Below are positions 47,952 through 56,955 of a DNA stretch of 64,000 nucleotides, piece after piece (position 1 is the stretch's first letter; the number at the start of each line of letters is the position of its first letter). The notes under the pieces are model-generated. The model was not told the origin of the DNA and made no database searches. It saw only the letters and a program-made list of their open reading frames with translations. The translations under genes were made by a program, and so were the position numbers. Source of the DNA: Erythrobacteraceae bacterium WH01K (GTDB lineage Bacteria; Pseudomonadota; Alphaproteobacteria; Sphingomonadales; Sphingomonadaceae); the NCBI GenBank assembly GCA_027941995.1, contig CP115966.1, positions 2,418,001 through 2,482,000 of the forward strand. Direction: 5' to 3'.

Positions 47952-49205
47952 CTAATTCGAAACCTCGTCCAGGACCTCGCCGATGACGCCGTAGACGCGG
48001 CTCAATTGCTCGTCGTCGATGCAATAGGGCGGCATCGCATAGACCGTATTGCCGAGCGGGCGCAGCAGCACGCCCCGTTCGCGGAACATCTTCAGCATGC
48101 GGGGTGCGAGGTCCGAGAGATATCCCTCGGCCGCACCGACATCGAAAGCGGTAATCGTCCCTAATTGGCGCGCATTCCGGACCATCTCGTGCTGCGCGGT
48201 ATTGGCCAGCCATGCCTGCTGCCGTGCGGAAAGATCAGCAATCCGCTGCATCACCGGCTCGGTGCGCCAGATTGCCAGATTGGCATTGGCCGCCGCGCAG
48301 GCGACCGGGTTCGCAGTGTAGCTGGAAGAGTGGAAGAACATCTCCCCCCGGTCCGTGCTGTAATGCGCTTCGAAAACGGGCTCGCTCGCCACGGTCACGG
48401 CTAGCGGCATCGCTCCGCCTGTAAGGCCCTTCGACAGGCAGAGAATGTCCGGCTCCACGCCCGCCTGCTCGCACGCCAGCAACGTGCCGGTGCGGCCCCA
48501 GCCGGTCATCACCTCATCCGCGATGAAGAGCGTGCCGTGCTCGGCGCAGATCCGTCGCATCTCGGCCAGGGTCGCAGCCGAATACATCAGCATTCCGCCT
48601 GCCCCCAAAACCAGCGGTTCGACGATGAAGGCGGCCGCCCCGTCGCGGCAGGCGGCCTCGAGCGCATCCAGCGTCTCCTGCTCCGCACACTCCTCCGGAA
48701 ACGGGACCGAGATCACATCGAACAGCAGCGGCTCGTACGCCCGGTTGAAGGCCCCGCGCGCGCCGACCGACATGGTGCCGATCGTGTCGCCGTGATAGCC
48801 GTTGTCCATCACCACGATGCGCTGGCGATCCTCACCGCGATTGCGCCAGTACCCAAGCGCCATCTTCAGCGCGACCTCGACGCTGGTGGACCCGGAATCG
48901 GAGAAGAACACGCGGGTGAGGCTATCCGGCATGATGGCCCTCAGGCCGGCTGCAAGATCCTCTGCAGGCTGGTGTGTCCAGCCGGCGAAGATCACCTGGT
49001 CCAGCCGCGCCGCCTGCTCTGCGATGGCCCCTGCGATTGCCGGATGCGCGTGGCCGTGGGTCGTCACCCACCACGATGAGATGGCGTCGATGATCTCGCG
49101 CCCGTCCTCCAGGTGCAGCACCGCACCGCTCGCGCTGGCAACCTGCGGGATCGGCTCCCGCAGGCCGTGCTGGGTAAAGGGATGCCAGATGGGCGAGCCG
49201 TTCAT
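47952..49205 (-). CDS. bioA: Adenosylmethionine-8-amino-7-oxononanoate aminotransferase
   Basis: 417 residues, class III aminotransferase. WHPFTQHG at the N-terminus, GREIIDAISSWWVTTHGHAHP, YHGDTIGTMSVG, and ILCLSKGLTGG with the PLP lysine are BioA hallmarks. Makes 7,8-diaminopelargonic acid from KAPA and SAM. Last gene of bioF-bioD-bioA; its start overlaps the bioD stop by 4 bases. Confidence 0.96.
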   Translation of the reverse strand: MNGSPIWHPFTQHGLREPIPQVASASGAVLHLEDGREIIDAISSWWVTTHGHAHPAIAGAIAEQAARLDQVIFAGWTHQPAEDLAAGLRAIMPDSLTRVFFSDSGSTSVEVALKMALGYWRNRGEDRQRIVVMDNGYHGDTIGTMSVGARGAFNRAYEPLLFDVISVPFPEECAEQETLDALEAACRDGAAAFIVEPLVLGAGGMLMYSAATLAEMRRICAEHGTLFIADEVMTGWGRTGTLLACEQAGVEPDILCLSKGLTGGAMPLAVTVASEPVFEAHYSTDRGEMFFHSSSYTANPVACAAANANLAIWRTEPVMQRIADLSARQQAWLANTAQHEMVRNARQLGTITAFDVGAAEGYLSDLAPRMLKMFRERGVLLRPLGNTVYAMPPYCIDDEQLSRVYGVIGEVLDEVSN

Positions 49206-49825
49206 GAAAAATCGCCCTCATTGAAATTGTCGCGGAATGCCTGCCCGAGTGTCTCCGGGGTCAACTGGCCCAGAACAGGCAGGCGGCCGAGGCGGCGGAC
49301 GTTACCGATGGCGCAGATCGTCTCCTCGCTGTCCGCTTCGGCCGGACCGACGAAGGCCATGCCCAGCACGGGCACGCCGCGCGCCTTCAGGGCCTCCAGC
49401 GTCAACAGGCTGTGATTGATCGTGCCGAGCCCGGTGCGCGCCACGACGATGGCAGGCGCGCCCCACCGGGCGAAAAGGTCGGCGTAAAGCAGTTCGCGGG
49501 TGACCGGCACCAGCGCCCCGCCCGCCCCCTCGACCACCAGGGTTCCGTCGTGGTCCGGTAACGCGAGGCGCGCGGGCTTGATCGTCACGCCGTCCAGCTC
49601 GGCTGCGCGGTGCGGCGAACACGGCGTGGTGAGGCGGTAGGCTTCGGGCAGGATACGGTCTTCCGCCACGCCGTATGCCGCCACCCGGGCGCTGTCGCTG
49701 CCATCATCCAGCCCCGCCTGGACCGGTTTCCAGTACCGCGCGTCCAGGGCAGCGGTCAGGGCAGCGGCGAAGACCGTTTTGCCGATATCGGTATCGGTGC
49801 CTGTGACAATGAAGGTGCGGCTCAC
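49202..49825 (-). CDS. bioD: Dethiobiotin synthase
   Basis: 207 residues. P-loop [10 protein letters not shown] near 7-16 and [11 protein letters not shown] further on. ATP-dependent ring closure of diaminopelargonate with CO2. Overlaps bioA and bioF by 4 bases each. Confidence 0.96.
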   Translation of the reverse strand: MSRTFIVTGTDTDIGKTVFAAALTAALDARYWKPVQAGLDDGSDSARVAAYGVAEDRILPEAYRLTTPCSPHRAAELDGVTIKPARLALPDHDGTLVVEGAGGALVPVTRELLYADLFARWGAPAIVVARTGLGTINHSLLTLEALKARGVPVLGMAFVGPAEADSEETICAIGNVRRLGRLPVLGQLTPETLGQAFRDNFNEGDFS

Positions 49826-50958
49826 AACAAGTCCTCCAGAGCATCGCGAAGGCCGTCGATTACGGCTTCGTCGGTGTTGAGCGTGATGGAAATTCGCAGC
49901 CGGGCCGTGCCCGCCGGCACGGAGGGCGGACGGATGCCGCGCACATCGAAGCCGCGTTCCTGCAAGGCCGCAGCAATTTCCATGGTGCGCGCATCGTCAC
50001 CGATGACGACAGGCTGGATCTGCGAACCGCTGCCCGCAATGCCGAGGGGCGCAAGCGCTTTGCCAGCGTGGTGTACGAGCGCGGCAAGCCTTTCCCGGCG
50101 ACCATCGGCCTGAGCCACCAGCCCCAGAGAGGCCCGCGCGATCTCTGCCATCAGGGGGGACGGGGCGGTGGAGAAGATGAAGCTGCGCCCCCTGTTGATA
50201 AGGAAATCGCGCAGCGGTTCGGCGGCCAGCACCAACGCGCCTTCGCAGCCCATCGCTTTTCCGCAGGTTGCCAGGACGATGACGTTTTGCGCGCCATGAA
50301 GATCAGCCGCCAGCCCGCGGCCAGCCTGTCCGTAAACGCCTGCAGCATGCGCTTCATCCACGACCAGCATGACCCCTTCCCGTTCTGCCAGGGCGGCAAA
50401 GTCGCTGACTGGGGCCCGGTCGCCATCCATGCTGTAGAGCGTTTCGAAGGCGAGCCAGACCGTCCCCCTGTTCCCTTCCCCGCGCCACCGCGCAATCTGC
50501 GTGGCGGCATCGCTCGCATCGTTGTGGCGGAAGGAACGGTACGCCGCCCGCGAAAGCCTCATACCTTCATGCGCGCTCGCATGGACCAGTTCGTCATGCA
50601 GGATCAGATCGCCGGACTGCGGCAGGGTCGAAAAAAGCAGGCTGTTCGCGGCAAAGCCGGAGCCGAGAAACAGGGCGGTCTCGGACCCGAAAAATCCGGC
50701 CGCCGCCGCCTCCAGCGCTTCGTGCTCCGCCCTATTGCCGCGCAGCAGGCGCGACCCTCCGGAACCGACGGACACGCCGCGGGCAAGCGCGTCCTGCGCC
50801 GCCTGACTTAAGGCACCCGACGCAGCGAGACCGAGGTAATCGTTGGAGGAGAAGTCGCGCCCTGCCGGCAGGGAAAGGACGCGCCGCCGCCCGGCCTGTG
50901 CAAGGCGCGCGATATCGCCGGTATGGAAATCGAGCAGCCTCACGATGCCGCGCGACAT
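49822..50958 (-). CDS. bioF: 8-amino-7-oxononanoate synthase
   Basis: 378 residues from ATG 50958; a GTG five codons further in is an alternative. Fold-type I PLP enzyme: [33 protein letters not shown] and [13 protein letters not shown] with the PLP lysine. Condenses pimeloyl thioester with alanine. First gene of the operon; bioB, bioC and bioH are not in the window. I see no BioR-type TTATxxATAA site in the upstream 129 bases. Confidence 0.95.
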   Translation of the reverse strand: MSRGIVRLLDFHTGDIARLAQAGRRRVLSLPAGRDFSSNDYLGLAASGALSQAAQDALARGVSVGSGGSRLLRGNRAEHEALEAAAAGFFGSETALFLGSGFAANSLLFSTLPQSGDLILHDELVHASAHEGMRLSRAAYRSFRHNDASDAATQIARWRGEGNRGTVWLAFETLYSMDGDRAPVSDFAALAEREGVMLVVDEAHAAGVYGQAGRGLAADLHGAQNVIVLATCGKAMGCEGALVLAAEPLRDFLINRGRSFIFSTAPSPLMAEIARASLGLVAQADGRRERLAALVHHAGKALAPLGIAGSGSQIQPVVIGDDARTMEIAAALQERGFDVRGIRPPSVPAGTARLRISITLNTDEAVIDGLRDALEDLL

Positions 50959-51087
50959 AGGGGACTGCGATGACGATGCAAGCCGTGTCGCCGGACAAGG
51001 AAACATAAGTCCGGCCTGTGTGTTTGACCGATATGCGACGCAGCAAGCCGTCGCCCCCCTTCTCTCCCTGTAAAAGGAAACCCCCGA

Positions 51088-51774
51088 ATGAAAATCCTCA
51101 TGGTTCTGACCAGTCACGACACGCTCGGCGATACCGGCAAGAAAACCGGCTTCTGGCTGGAAGAGTTCGCCGCGCCTTATTACGTGCTCAAGGATGCCGG
51201 ACACGACATCACGCTCGTCAGCCCGGCAGGCGGGCAGCCGCCGCTCGATCCCAAGTCCGACGAACCCGACGCGCAGACCGATGCGACGAGGAGGTTCAAG
51301 GAAGACGATGAGGCGCAGGCCCATCTCGCATCGACGAAGAAACTGGCAGATGTCGATGTGGCAGCCTTCGACGGCGTATTTTATCCCGGCGGCCACGGCC
51401 CGATGTGGGACCTGGCCGAAAGCGCGGATTCGAAGGCGACGATCGAAGGCGCCCTCGCCGCAGGCAAGCCTGTCGCCCTCGTCTGCCATGCCCCAGCGGT
51501 GCTGAAGAACGTCACAACGCCGGAAGGCGAACCGCTCGTGAAGGGCCGCAAGGTCACCGGCTTCACGAACGAGGAAGAAGAGGCGGTCGGCCTGACCGAC
51601 GTCGTGCCTTTCCTGCTGGAAGATGTGCTGAAGCAGCAGGGCGGCGACTTTTCCGAAGGCGGCGTCTTCGAACCCTACGTGGTACAGCATGGTCTTTTGA
51701 TCACCGGCCAGAACCCGCCATCCAGCGAACCGGCAGCCGAAAAGCTGCTCGAAGCTCTCAACGCGGCCAAATAA
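51088..51774 (+). CDS. DJ-1/PfpI family protein (Hsp31-like class I glutamine amidotransferase fold)
   Basis: 228 residues. Nucleophile C133 in ALVCHAPAV, E25 in FWLEEFAAPYYVL, and YPGGHGPMWDL before the helix: the pattern of Hsp31/YDR533c-like glyoxalase III or chaperone relatives. Preceded by AAAAGGAAA. The last 230 bases, its terminator and 19 bases beyond recur at 59436-59756. Divergent from bioF. Confidence 0.93.
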   Translation: MKILMVLTSHDTLGDTGKKTGFWLEEFAAPYYVLKDAGHDITLVSPAGGQPPLDPKSDEPDAQTDATRRFKEDDEAQAHLASTKKLADVDVAAFDGVFYPGGHGPMWDLAESADSKATIEGALAAGKPVALVCHAPAVLKNVTTPEGEPLVKGRKVTGFTNEEEEAVGLTDVVPFLLEDVLKQQGGDFSEGGVFEPYVVQHGLLITGQNPPSSEPAAEKLLEALNAAK

Positions 51775-51781
51775 CACGGCA

Positions 51782-51813
51782 GGCCGGCGATCCGTCAGGG
51801 GTCGCCGGCCTTT
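51782..51813 (+). terminator. Terminator-like hairpin after the DJ-1/PfpI gene
   Basis: GGCCGGCGA (51782-51790) pairs with TCGCCGGCC (51802-51810) and is followed by TTT. An identical hairpin follows the broken copy at 59675-59703. Confidence 0.7.
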
Positions 51814-51845
51814 ACTGTCGGTTCCGAACCCACATTATCACGATC

Positions 51846-51864
51846 GGTGACTGGCGCACCCGAC
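51846..51864. repeat. Direct repeat, degenerate copy of the tRNA-Arg 3' end (left boundary)
   Basis: GGTGACTGGCGCACCCGAC matches GGTGACTGGCGCGCCCGGC at 59738-59756 in 17 of 19 positions. The right copy covers the encoded CCA and acceptor stem of tRNA-Arg(TCT). This suits a displaced tRNA 3' end left when the intervening DNA integrated or was recombined in. Confidence 0.6.
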
Positions 51865-52186
51865 GTAAAAGTGATGGGCACTGTGAACGTTGGGAAATTC
51901 TATCTTCCCTATCCTTATAACGGCAGACTTGCGCGCTCATTCCAGGCATTCAAGGTTGGATTTATAATCTCCCAAAGCTGACCGTCCGCTTTTTCCCGCT
52001 TTGGGCTGTCGGCCCATGTCCGGTTTCGGGTGGTTTTGCGACTGTCAGCTTCCATTTATCTCCCGGATAAAGCAGACATAAGTACCGTGCTTGAGTCATT
52101 CTCAAACCGCTCGGCGTATCTTTTGCATAACCGCATCGTTTAAGAGAAGTCGCGCTTACGCTAGGCCGACCAACCTGACGGTGGGA
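51865..52186. other. Non-coding AT-richer junction region
   Basis: No open frame with a ribosome site was found. Base composition drops compared with bioF and DJ-1. It contains the inverted-repeat element at 51976-52050; the rest shows nothing recognisable. Confidence 0.6.
51976..52050. repeat. 75-base element bounded by imperfect 11-base inverted repeats
   Basis: AGCTGACCGTC (51976-51986) and GACTGTCAGCT (52040-52050) are inverted copies with one mismatch. The inside is rich in T, C and G with CGCTTT and CGGTTT runs. It has the size and ends of a REP- or MITE-like intergenic element; only one copy is in the window, so this is an inference. Confidence 0.35.
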
Positions 52187-52615
52187 TCAAATTTCTTCCT
52201 GTCGCTCTGAATACCATCCTGACCATATTTTAGACACACCGCACTTTGCCACGGCTTTTCCCGCAGCACTGTCGGCGGCCGGGGTGTATTCACCGCCACC
52301 CAGGTTAATTTCCTGCCCAGAAATCAACGGTGTATCGCGTAGATACACCACCCCGTCTGCTCGCTGTGTCACTTCGTCCTTTGGAAATAATGGCAGGTAT
52401 TCGCCTGCTATGCCTGCGCGCAGGATGAGACATCCCTGCTTCTCCTCCAGTTGTCCGCCGATGCTTGCGGTCAGCCTGTCTTCGCCTGCGTCATGCACAG
52501 CAACATTGCCTATGAACTCGACCTCTTGTTCTGCCGGACCAGCGCTTTCGCAACCTACTAGTATCGTTAATGCCGAAACGAGTATGAAGGTTTTATGGGA
52601 TATAGAGCTGGACAT
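52187..52615 (-). CDS. Small lipoprotein coupled to the secreted protease
   Basis: 142 residues from ATG 52615 (AAGGA six bases upstream). Signal peptide with lipobox LVGC, lipidated C22; the mature part has a beta-rich look and one cysteine near the end (KCGVSKIW). No domain recognised. The first 23 bases lie inside the 3' end of the protease gene, so both are translated together; an anchoring, folding or inhibitor role is conceivable. Codon use is AT-richer than in the flanking genes. Confidence 0.75.
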   Translation of the reverse strand: MSSSISHKTFILVSALTILVGCESAGPAEQEVEFIGNVAVHDAGEDRLTASIGGQLEEKQGCLILRAGIAGEYLPLFPKDEVTQRADGVVYLRDTPLISGQEINLGGGEYTPAADSAAGKAVAKCGVSKIWSGWYSERQEEI

Positions 52616-54161
52616 TGAGATTCCTTGCAATTTCGATGGGTGTATACCACGCGGCTAAGGTTTGCCCCGGCTGCGATCCTGTCATGCGGCACCCGGTATG
52701 AATTCCAAATGCCTCTCCATAGGCGAACCACGGACCACCACTGTCGCCGTCCCAGCAAGCCAGCTGACGTTCTCCGGCTTTCGCATAGTTGTGAACTTCA
52801 ACATAAGCGTCGTCACAAGTCGCGCGGTTCGGACCGCAACCGTCCGCGAAGTTAGGCTGTGCATCCGTATCGACCACTTCGCCACAGCTTTGCCCGGTTG
52901 TTTTGCCATAGTGACAGATAAAACTGCCACGCTTGTTGAGCCAAGTGATGGCTTGCGTCGTGTTGCTTACAGAACGAGATGACGTAACCCTTCTTACCGC
53001 AGTCGTGTGATCGGCATAGAATTCGCCCACCGTTTCATGATTACCAGTCATCCACTGAAGGTCTGCGCTAGCAGTCCAATGTTCTTTTCCAGTGGGCACC
53101 GTCAATAAGATGGGATAATTCGGCGCATCGGCACCACGATAATACATGTCATTTGCACAATGTCCTGCTGTCAGAACACCCAATTTGCGGCGATCACCGC
53201 CCTCGTAGGCTACGAAACCGGTTGTGCATCTCTCGATGTTACTTGTCGATGTGAGATAGAGAGCTCCTCCACCCCGAATGTGGGTCTGTCGCTCCTGAAC
53301 TTCCGTCGACTCCAAATCGACCGGTCCGCCTAGAGCAGATTCCAATGCGGACTTCTTCGCCGCAATATTGGCCACATTAACTGCCCAAACTCGATAGGCT
53401 CCAGTTTCGACATTGTATCCCGATCCGAACTGATCGCTACCCATGATGGTTGCAATCTGCGGACGACGATCCTGCAATATTTGGCGCGCCTCGTCGACCG
53501 CTATTCTGGCGTTCGATGTAACCTCGACAGGCGCGCTTTGCTCGGCTGCGATGATCTCGTCGGCGGTATCTATGTCCGCTTCAGTAATACGCAACGCAGC
53601 CAGACGCTCCGCGCGCCGACTGCCTCCCCTTTCCGCCCTACGCTGCTCAGGCCGAGTTTCTCTGCGTTCCGCCTGTCGCGCTTCGCGTCTTGCTTCACGA
53701 CGCGCTTCGCGACGTTCTGCTCTTTCAGCAGCACGGACAAGTCGCCTCGCCTGCTGTCGCTCGCGCCTAGTGGTGCGCACTACCAACTTGAATTCGCCAG
53801 AGTTCTCGAAATAGGTCCCGGCGTGGTCATTTCCGACACTGTTCTCCAAATTTTGAATTGCAGAACCCGTTCCATGCATGATGCTAAGGCGCCTCATAGC
53901 TTCACGATGGGATACGCCATATAGTTCGGAGTATGCCTTGGCTTCCGCCGCCAGTACCTCGGCTAAGTCCATTGGCTCCGGTTGAGCGGCTTGATGCGCT
54001 TCCTCATCTAAACCGTTGTCTGTAGTTGAAACGAGATCTTGTTCTAATTCTATTGGCTCGTCCGGAACGGGTCCAATGCTGTCTTGGGCAAAAAGACCAC
54101 CGCCGCTAATAGAAAGCACTGCTACTGATGCGAACAAATAACGATATTTACTTTTTAGCAT
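52593..54161 (-). CDS. Secreted trypsin-like serine protease with pro-region and Arg-rich linker
   Basis: 522 residues from ATG 54161. Signal peptide to about residue 25; a pro-region (about 65-128, with EAMRRL and a FAG-like turn) resembling streptogrisin/alpha-lytic propeptides; an extraordinary Arg/Glu/Ala segment at 129-190; a further helical region; then the S1 chymotrypsin domain with catalytic H334 (LTAGHC), D367 (ADLQW) and S474 (GDSGGP). Cysteines at 312, 335, 416, 426, 442, 449, 469 and 491 could form disulfides. AT-richer than the surroundings (two 60-base samples counted by hand: 40% and 50% GC). Probably horizontally acquired. Confidence 0.85.
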   Translation of the reverse strand: MLKSKYRYLFASVAVLSISGGGLFAQDSIGPVPDEPIELEQDLVSTTDNGLDEEAHQAAQPEPMDLAEVLAAEAKAYSELYGVSHREAMRRLSIMHGTGSAIQNLENSVGNDHAGTYFENSGEFKLVVRTTRRERQQARRLVRAAERAERREARREARREARQAERRETRPEQRRAERGGSRRAERLAALRITEADIDTADEIIAAEQSAPVEVTSNARIAVDEARQILQDRRPQIATIMGSDQFGSGYNVETGAYRVWAVNVANIAAKKSALESALGGPVDLESTEVQERQTHIRGGGALYLTSTSNIERCTTGFVAYEGGDRRKLGVLTAGHCANDMYYRGADAPNYPILLTVPTGKEHWTASADLQWMTGNHETVGEFYADHTTAVRRVTSSRSVSNTTQAITWLNKRGSFICHYGKTTGQSCGEVVDTDAQPNFADGCGPNRATCDDAYVEVHNYAKAGERQLACWDGDSGGPWFAYGEAFGIHTGCRMTGSQPGQTLAAWYTPIEIARNLNVQLYIP

Positions 54162-54475
54162 ACTTCTCGCCTCTTGTTGCACATTCGCGTATTCAACCAT
54201 CCCGACATATGGCTTGCAGACGGATGCAAGACATCTAAGTCATCGGCGGCACAGTTGGTTCCGAAATTTGAGAGTTTCTCGAAGACGCGCAGCTACCAGC
54301 AGCTCGCTCCTGAACAAACGACAGCTTTTGGGTCAAAACGCCACTATTTCGAATGGCCGACATTAGGGTCGTTATCCGCCGGTCCGCTCGCGGCACGACG
54401 CCAGCTCGGAGAAAGCGGCTTCAGATGCTTGGAAAGCAGCCGCTCTGTATCACGCACCAGCAAGTCTTGGTCTAT
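54162..54475. other. Intergenic region, no gene seen
   Basis: Open frames here have neither ribosome sites nor protein-like composition. It should hold the protease promoter, which I could not place with confidence. Confidence 0.55.
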
Positions 54476-55843
54476 TCATTCTGGCGCCCCGCCCACAGCC
54501 TGATAGAGCCCGACCAGCGCGGTCAGTTCATCGGCCCTGGTCTGTACCAGCGACAACTCGACGCCCAGCAAGGCACGCTGTGCATCGACCTGCTCGATGT
54601 AGGGTGTGTAGCCGGCACGATAGCGGTTTCGAGCATGGCGCAGCGCATCGGCTACGGCAACCTGCTGGGCTTCGAGGGCGACTTCCTGCTCTTCCAGATT
54701 GGCCAGCAGCGCCATGCGATCCTCGACTTCCCTGAAGGCGTCTAGCACCGCCGAGCGATAGGCCCAGGCCGCCTGATCTCGCTGCGCCGTTGCGCCGCCG
54801 AGCTGAGCCTGCAGCCTCCCGCCCTGGAAAATCGGGGCGAGAACGCTCCCGCCCAGCGTCCAGACGCCAACGGGGTCGGCCAGCAGGTCCGACAACGCCA
54901 GTCCCGCCGATGCTCCGAGGTCGATCGAGGGCATGAAGTCCGCGCGGGCCACGCGCATCTGTGCATCCGCCGCCGCGATGCGATACTCCGCCGCCGCGAT
55001 ATCAGGGCGTCTGCGCAGCAGATCGGACGGGAGCATCTCAGGCGCTGGTGGCTGGCGCAGGTCCGCCAGCGTCCCGCCCCGATCGATTGCGCCAGGCAAT
55101 TCTCCGGTCAGGATCGAGAGGGCATTTTCCTGCCGCGCAATCTGCGCCTTCAATTGCGGAACGAGCTGCGCGGTGGCCTGGTACTCGGCCTCGGCCTGCC
55201 TGAGAGGGAGCTGGGAGGTGTAGCCGACCTCGGCCCGGTCGCGGGCAAACTTCAGCGCCTCCTGCCGTGCGACCAGCGTCTGCTCGAGCACGGAGAGCCG
55301 CTTGTCGAGCGCCAGCAGGGTGATGTATCCGCTGGCGGTCGCCGCGCTTACCGAGAGGCGCGCCGCTTCCGTGGCTGCAGCGCTTGCAGCGACACCCGCC
55401 TCGGACGCATCGACGCGTGCGGCATTCTTGCCGAAAAGATCGAGTTCGTAGGAAGCACGGAATGCAGGCTGTGCAGCAACGCTCGTCTTCGCCTGGCCGA
55501 ACGGCGAAACCTCGCGCCGGATGCCGGCTTCGACGCCCGCGCCGAGTGCGGGACGAAGGAAACCGCGCGAGGCAAGCTCGGCGGCGCGCGCATCTTCGAC
55601 ACGGGCGGCGGCGATTTGCACGTCGGGATTGTTGGCTCGTGCCTGTTCGACGAGGCGCGAAAGCTGCGGGTCGCCGAAAGCGTTCCACCAGTCGCGTTCG
55701 ATGGGGCCGGTCACATCAAGACTGGTCCGCCATTCGGTCGGTGGAGCAACCGCGGCGCCAAGCGGAGCCTCCTGCAAAGCAGGAGCACAGGCGGAGAGAG
55801 CAAGGGCGCTAGTAGCCAGAAAGGCCAGTGGTCTGCGCATCAT
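54476..55843 (-). CDS. RND/MFS efflux outer-membrane factor, NodT/OprM family
   Basis: 455 residues. Signal peptide with lipobox LSAC; two repeated halves each with an alpha-helical barrel segment and the beta-strand pairs of TolC-like proteins (PDVQIAAARVEDARA in the first, RRPDIAAAEYRIAAADAQMRVA in the second). Outer-membrane channel of the tripartite pump. Last gene of tetR-MFS-hlyD-oprM; it starts 2 bases after the HlyD gene. Confidence 0.95.
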   Translation of the reverse strand: MMRRPLAFLATSALALSACAPALQEAPLGAAVAPPTEWRTSLDVTGPIERDWWNAFGDPQLSRLVEQARANNPDVQIAAARVEDARAAELASRGFLRPALGAGVEAGIRREVSPFGQAKTSVAAQPAFRASYELDLFGKNAARVDASEAGVAASAAATEAARLSVSAATASGYITLLALDKRLSVLEQTLVARQEALKFARDRAEVGYTSQLPLRQAEAEYQATAQLVPQLKAQIARQENALSILTGELPGAIDRGGTLADLRQPPAPEMLPSDLLRRRPDIAAAEYRIAAADAQMRVARADFMPSIDLGASAGLALSDLLADPVGVWTLGGSVLAPIFQGGRLQAQLGGATAQRDQAAWAYRSAVLDAFREVEDRMALLANLEEQEVALEAQQVAVADALRHARNRYRAGYTPYIEQVDAQRALLGVELSLVQTRADELTALVGLYQAVGGAPE

Positions 55844-55845
55844 GA

Positions 55846-56955
55846 TTATTCTTCCGTGTGTACAGTGGCGACGACCGACATGCCCGGGCCGAGCCGCTGT
55901 GCGGCGTCCTGGCCCTTATCGAGCACGATCCGCACGGCGATACGCTGCGGCACTTTGACGAAATTGCCTGCACCGGTGTCGGGCTTCACGAGGCTGAATT
56001 CGCTGCTCGCCGCCGGCGCAATGCTCTGCACGCGGCCAGTGAGTTCCAGACCGCCCAGCGCGTCGACTTCGAGCGTGGCGCGCTGGCCGACGGCCATGTT
56101 CGCGGTCTGCGTTTCCTTGAAATTCGCCACAACCCACAGATCGTCGGGCACGATGTACATGAGCTGGGTTCCGGCAGTAACCAACTGGCCAACGCGCGCG
56201 CTGACCTCGCTCAGGCGACCGGCACGCGGCGCGCGGATTTCGGTGCGCGACAGTTCGAACTCGGCAAGCCCTTTGGAGGCCTCCGCCCCTGCCACCTGCG
56301 CTTCGAGCGCTCCGCGTCCCACGGTAACCGAACGCACATTCTCCGCCGCGATGGCCCGCTGCGCCTGCGCCTGCCTCACGCCGGCCTGCGCCTGCTGCAG
56401 TGCCGCGCGCGCCTGGTCGCGTTCACGTAGCGAAACCGAACCTTCGCCCACCAGTTCTGCGATACGGTTCATATCGGCCTGCGCCTGCTGCAGCCCTGCA
56501 CGGGCCGCAGCGACCGCGGCATCCTGCAATTCTAGCTGCGCCCGAGCCGAGCGCAGGCTCTGCGCGCTATTGGCCAGCGTCGCTTGCTGCGCTGCCGTAT
56601 TGGCGGCGCCCTGCTGTAGCTTCTGCTGGAAGGGCGCATCGTCGATCCGGGCGAGCAATTCGCCTTTCTGCACGCGCTGGAAGTCTGTCACAGGCACTTC
56701 GACGAGGTAACCTGCAACCTGCGGGCTGACGATGGTGGTGCGGCCGCGGACATAGGCGTTGTTGGTCGTCTCGTCGCCACCGTCGAAGGGCGGGAGGTCC
56801 CATGCGAACAGCGCCACAAGCACGCCGAGGAGGATCGCCCCGACCGCCACCACGATCCGGCGGCGCGAAGGATTGGGCGACCAGCCGGTCTCCAGCTCGG
56901 GCGCGGGCGCGTCTTCGGTCATGGTTTCGGTTTCGGAAGGATTCGGGTCGGTCAT
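55846..56955 (-). CDS. HlyD/EmrA-family periplasmic adaptor
   Basis: 369 residues. A single membrane helix near 33-52, the lipoyl-type strands (NNAYVRGRTTIVSPQVAGYLVEV), a long coiled-coil hairpin rich in Ala, Gln and Arg (about 110-230), and the second lipoyl half with RAPRAGRLSEVSARVG. Bridges the MFS pump and the outer-membrane factor. Overlaps the MFS gene by 4 bases. Confidence 0.95.
   Translation of the reverse strand: MTDPNPSETETMTEDAPAPELETGWSPNPSRRRIVVAVGAILLGVLVALFAWDLPPFDGGDETTNNAYVRGRTTIVSPQVAGYLVEVPVTDFQRVQKGELLARIDDAPFQQKLQQGAANTAAQQATLANSAQSLRSARAQLELQDAAVAAARAGLQQAQADMNRIAELVGEGSVSLRERDQARAALQQAQAGVRQAQAQRAIAAENVRSVTVGRGALEAQVAGAEASKGLAEFELSRTEIRAPRAGRLSEVSARVGQLVTAGTQLMYIVPDDLWVVANFKETQTANMAVGQRATLEVDALGGLELTGRVQSIAPAASSEFSLVKPDTGAGNFVKVPQRIAVRIVLDKGQDAAQRLGPGMSVVATVHTEE

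Noticed and set aside
50996-51026. GGAAAC-N17-GTTT before the DJ-1/PfpI gene as an EcfG promoter
   Set aside because: The -35 has an extra A relative to GGAAC; too weak to call without expression data.
50959-51777. Upstream continuation of the bioF frame to 51777 (651 codons in all)
   Set aside because: The extension is antisense to the DJ-1/PfpI gene and lies outside the known length of BioF.
54174-54503. Plus-strand open frame of 109 codons
   Set aside because: No ribosome site, atypical composition and overlap with the efflux gene 3' end.
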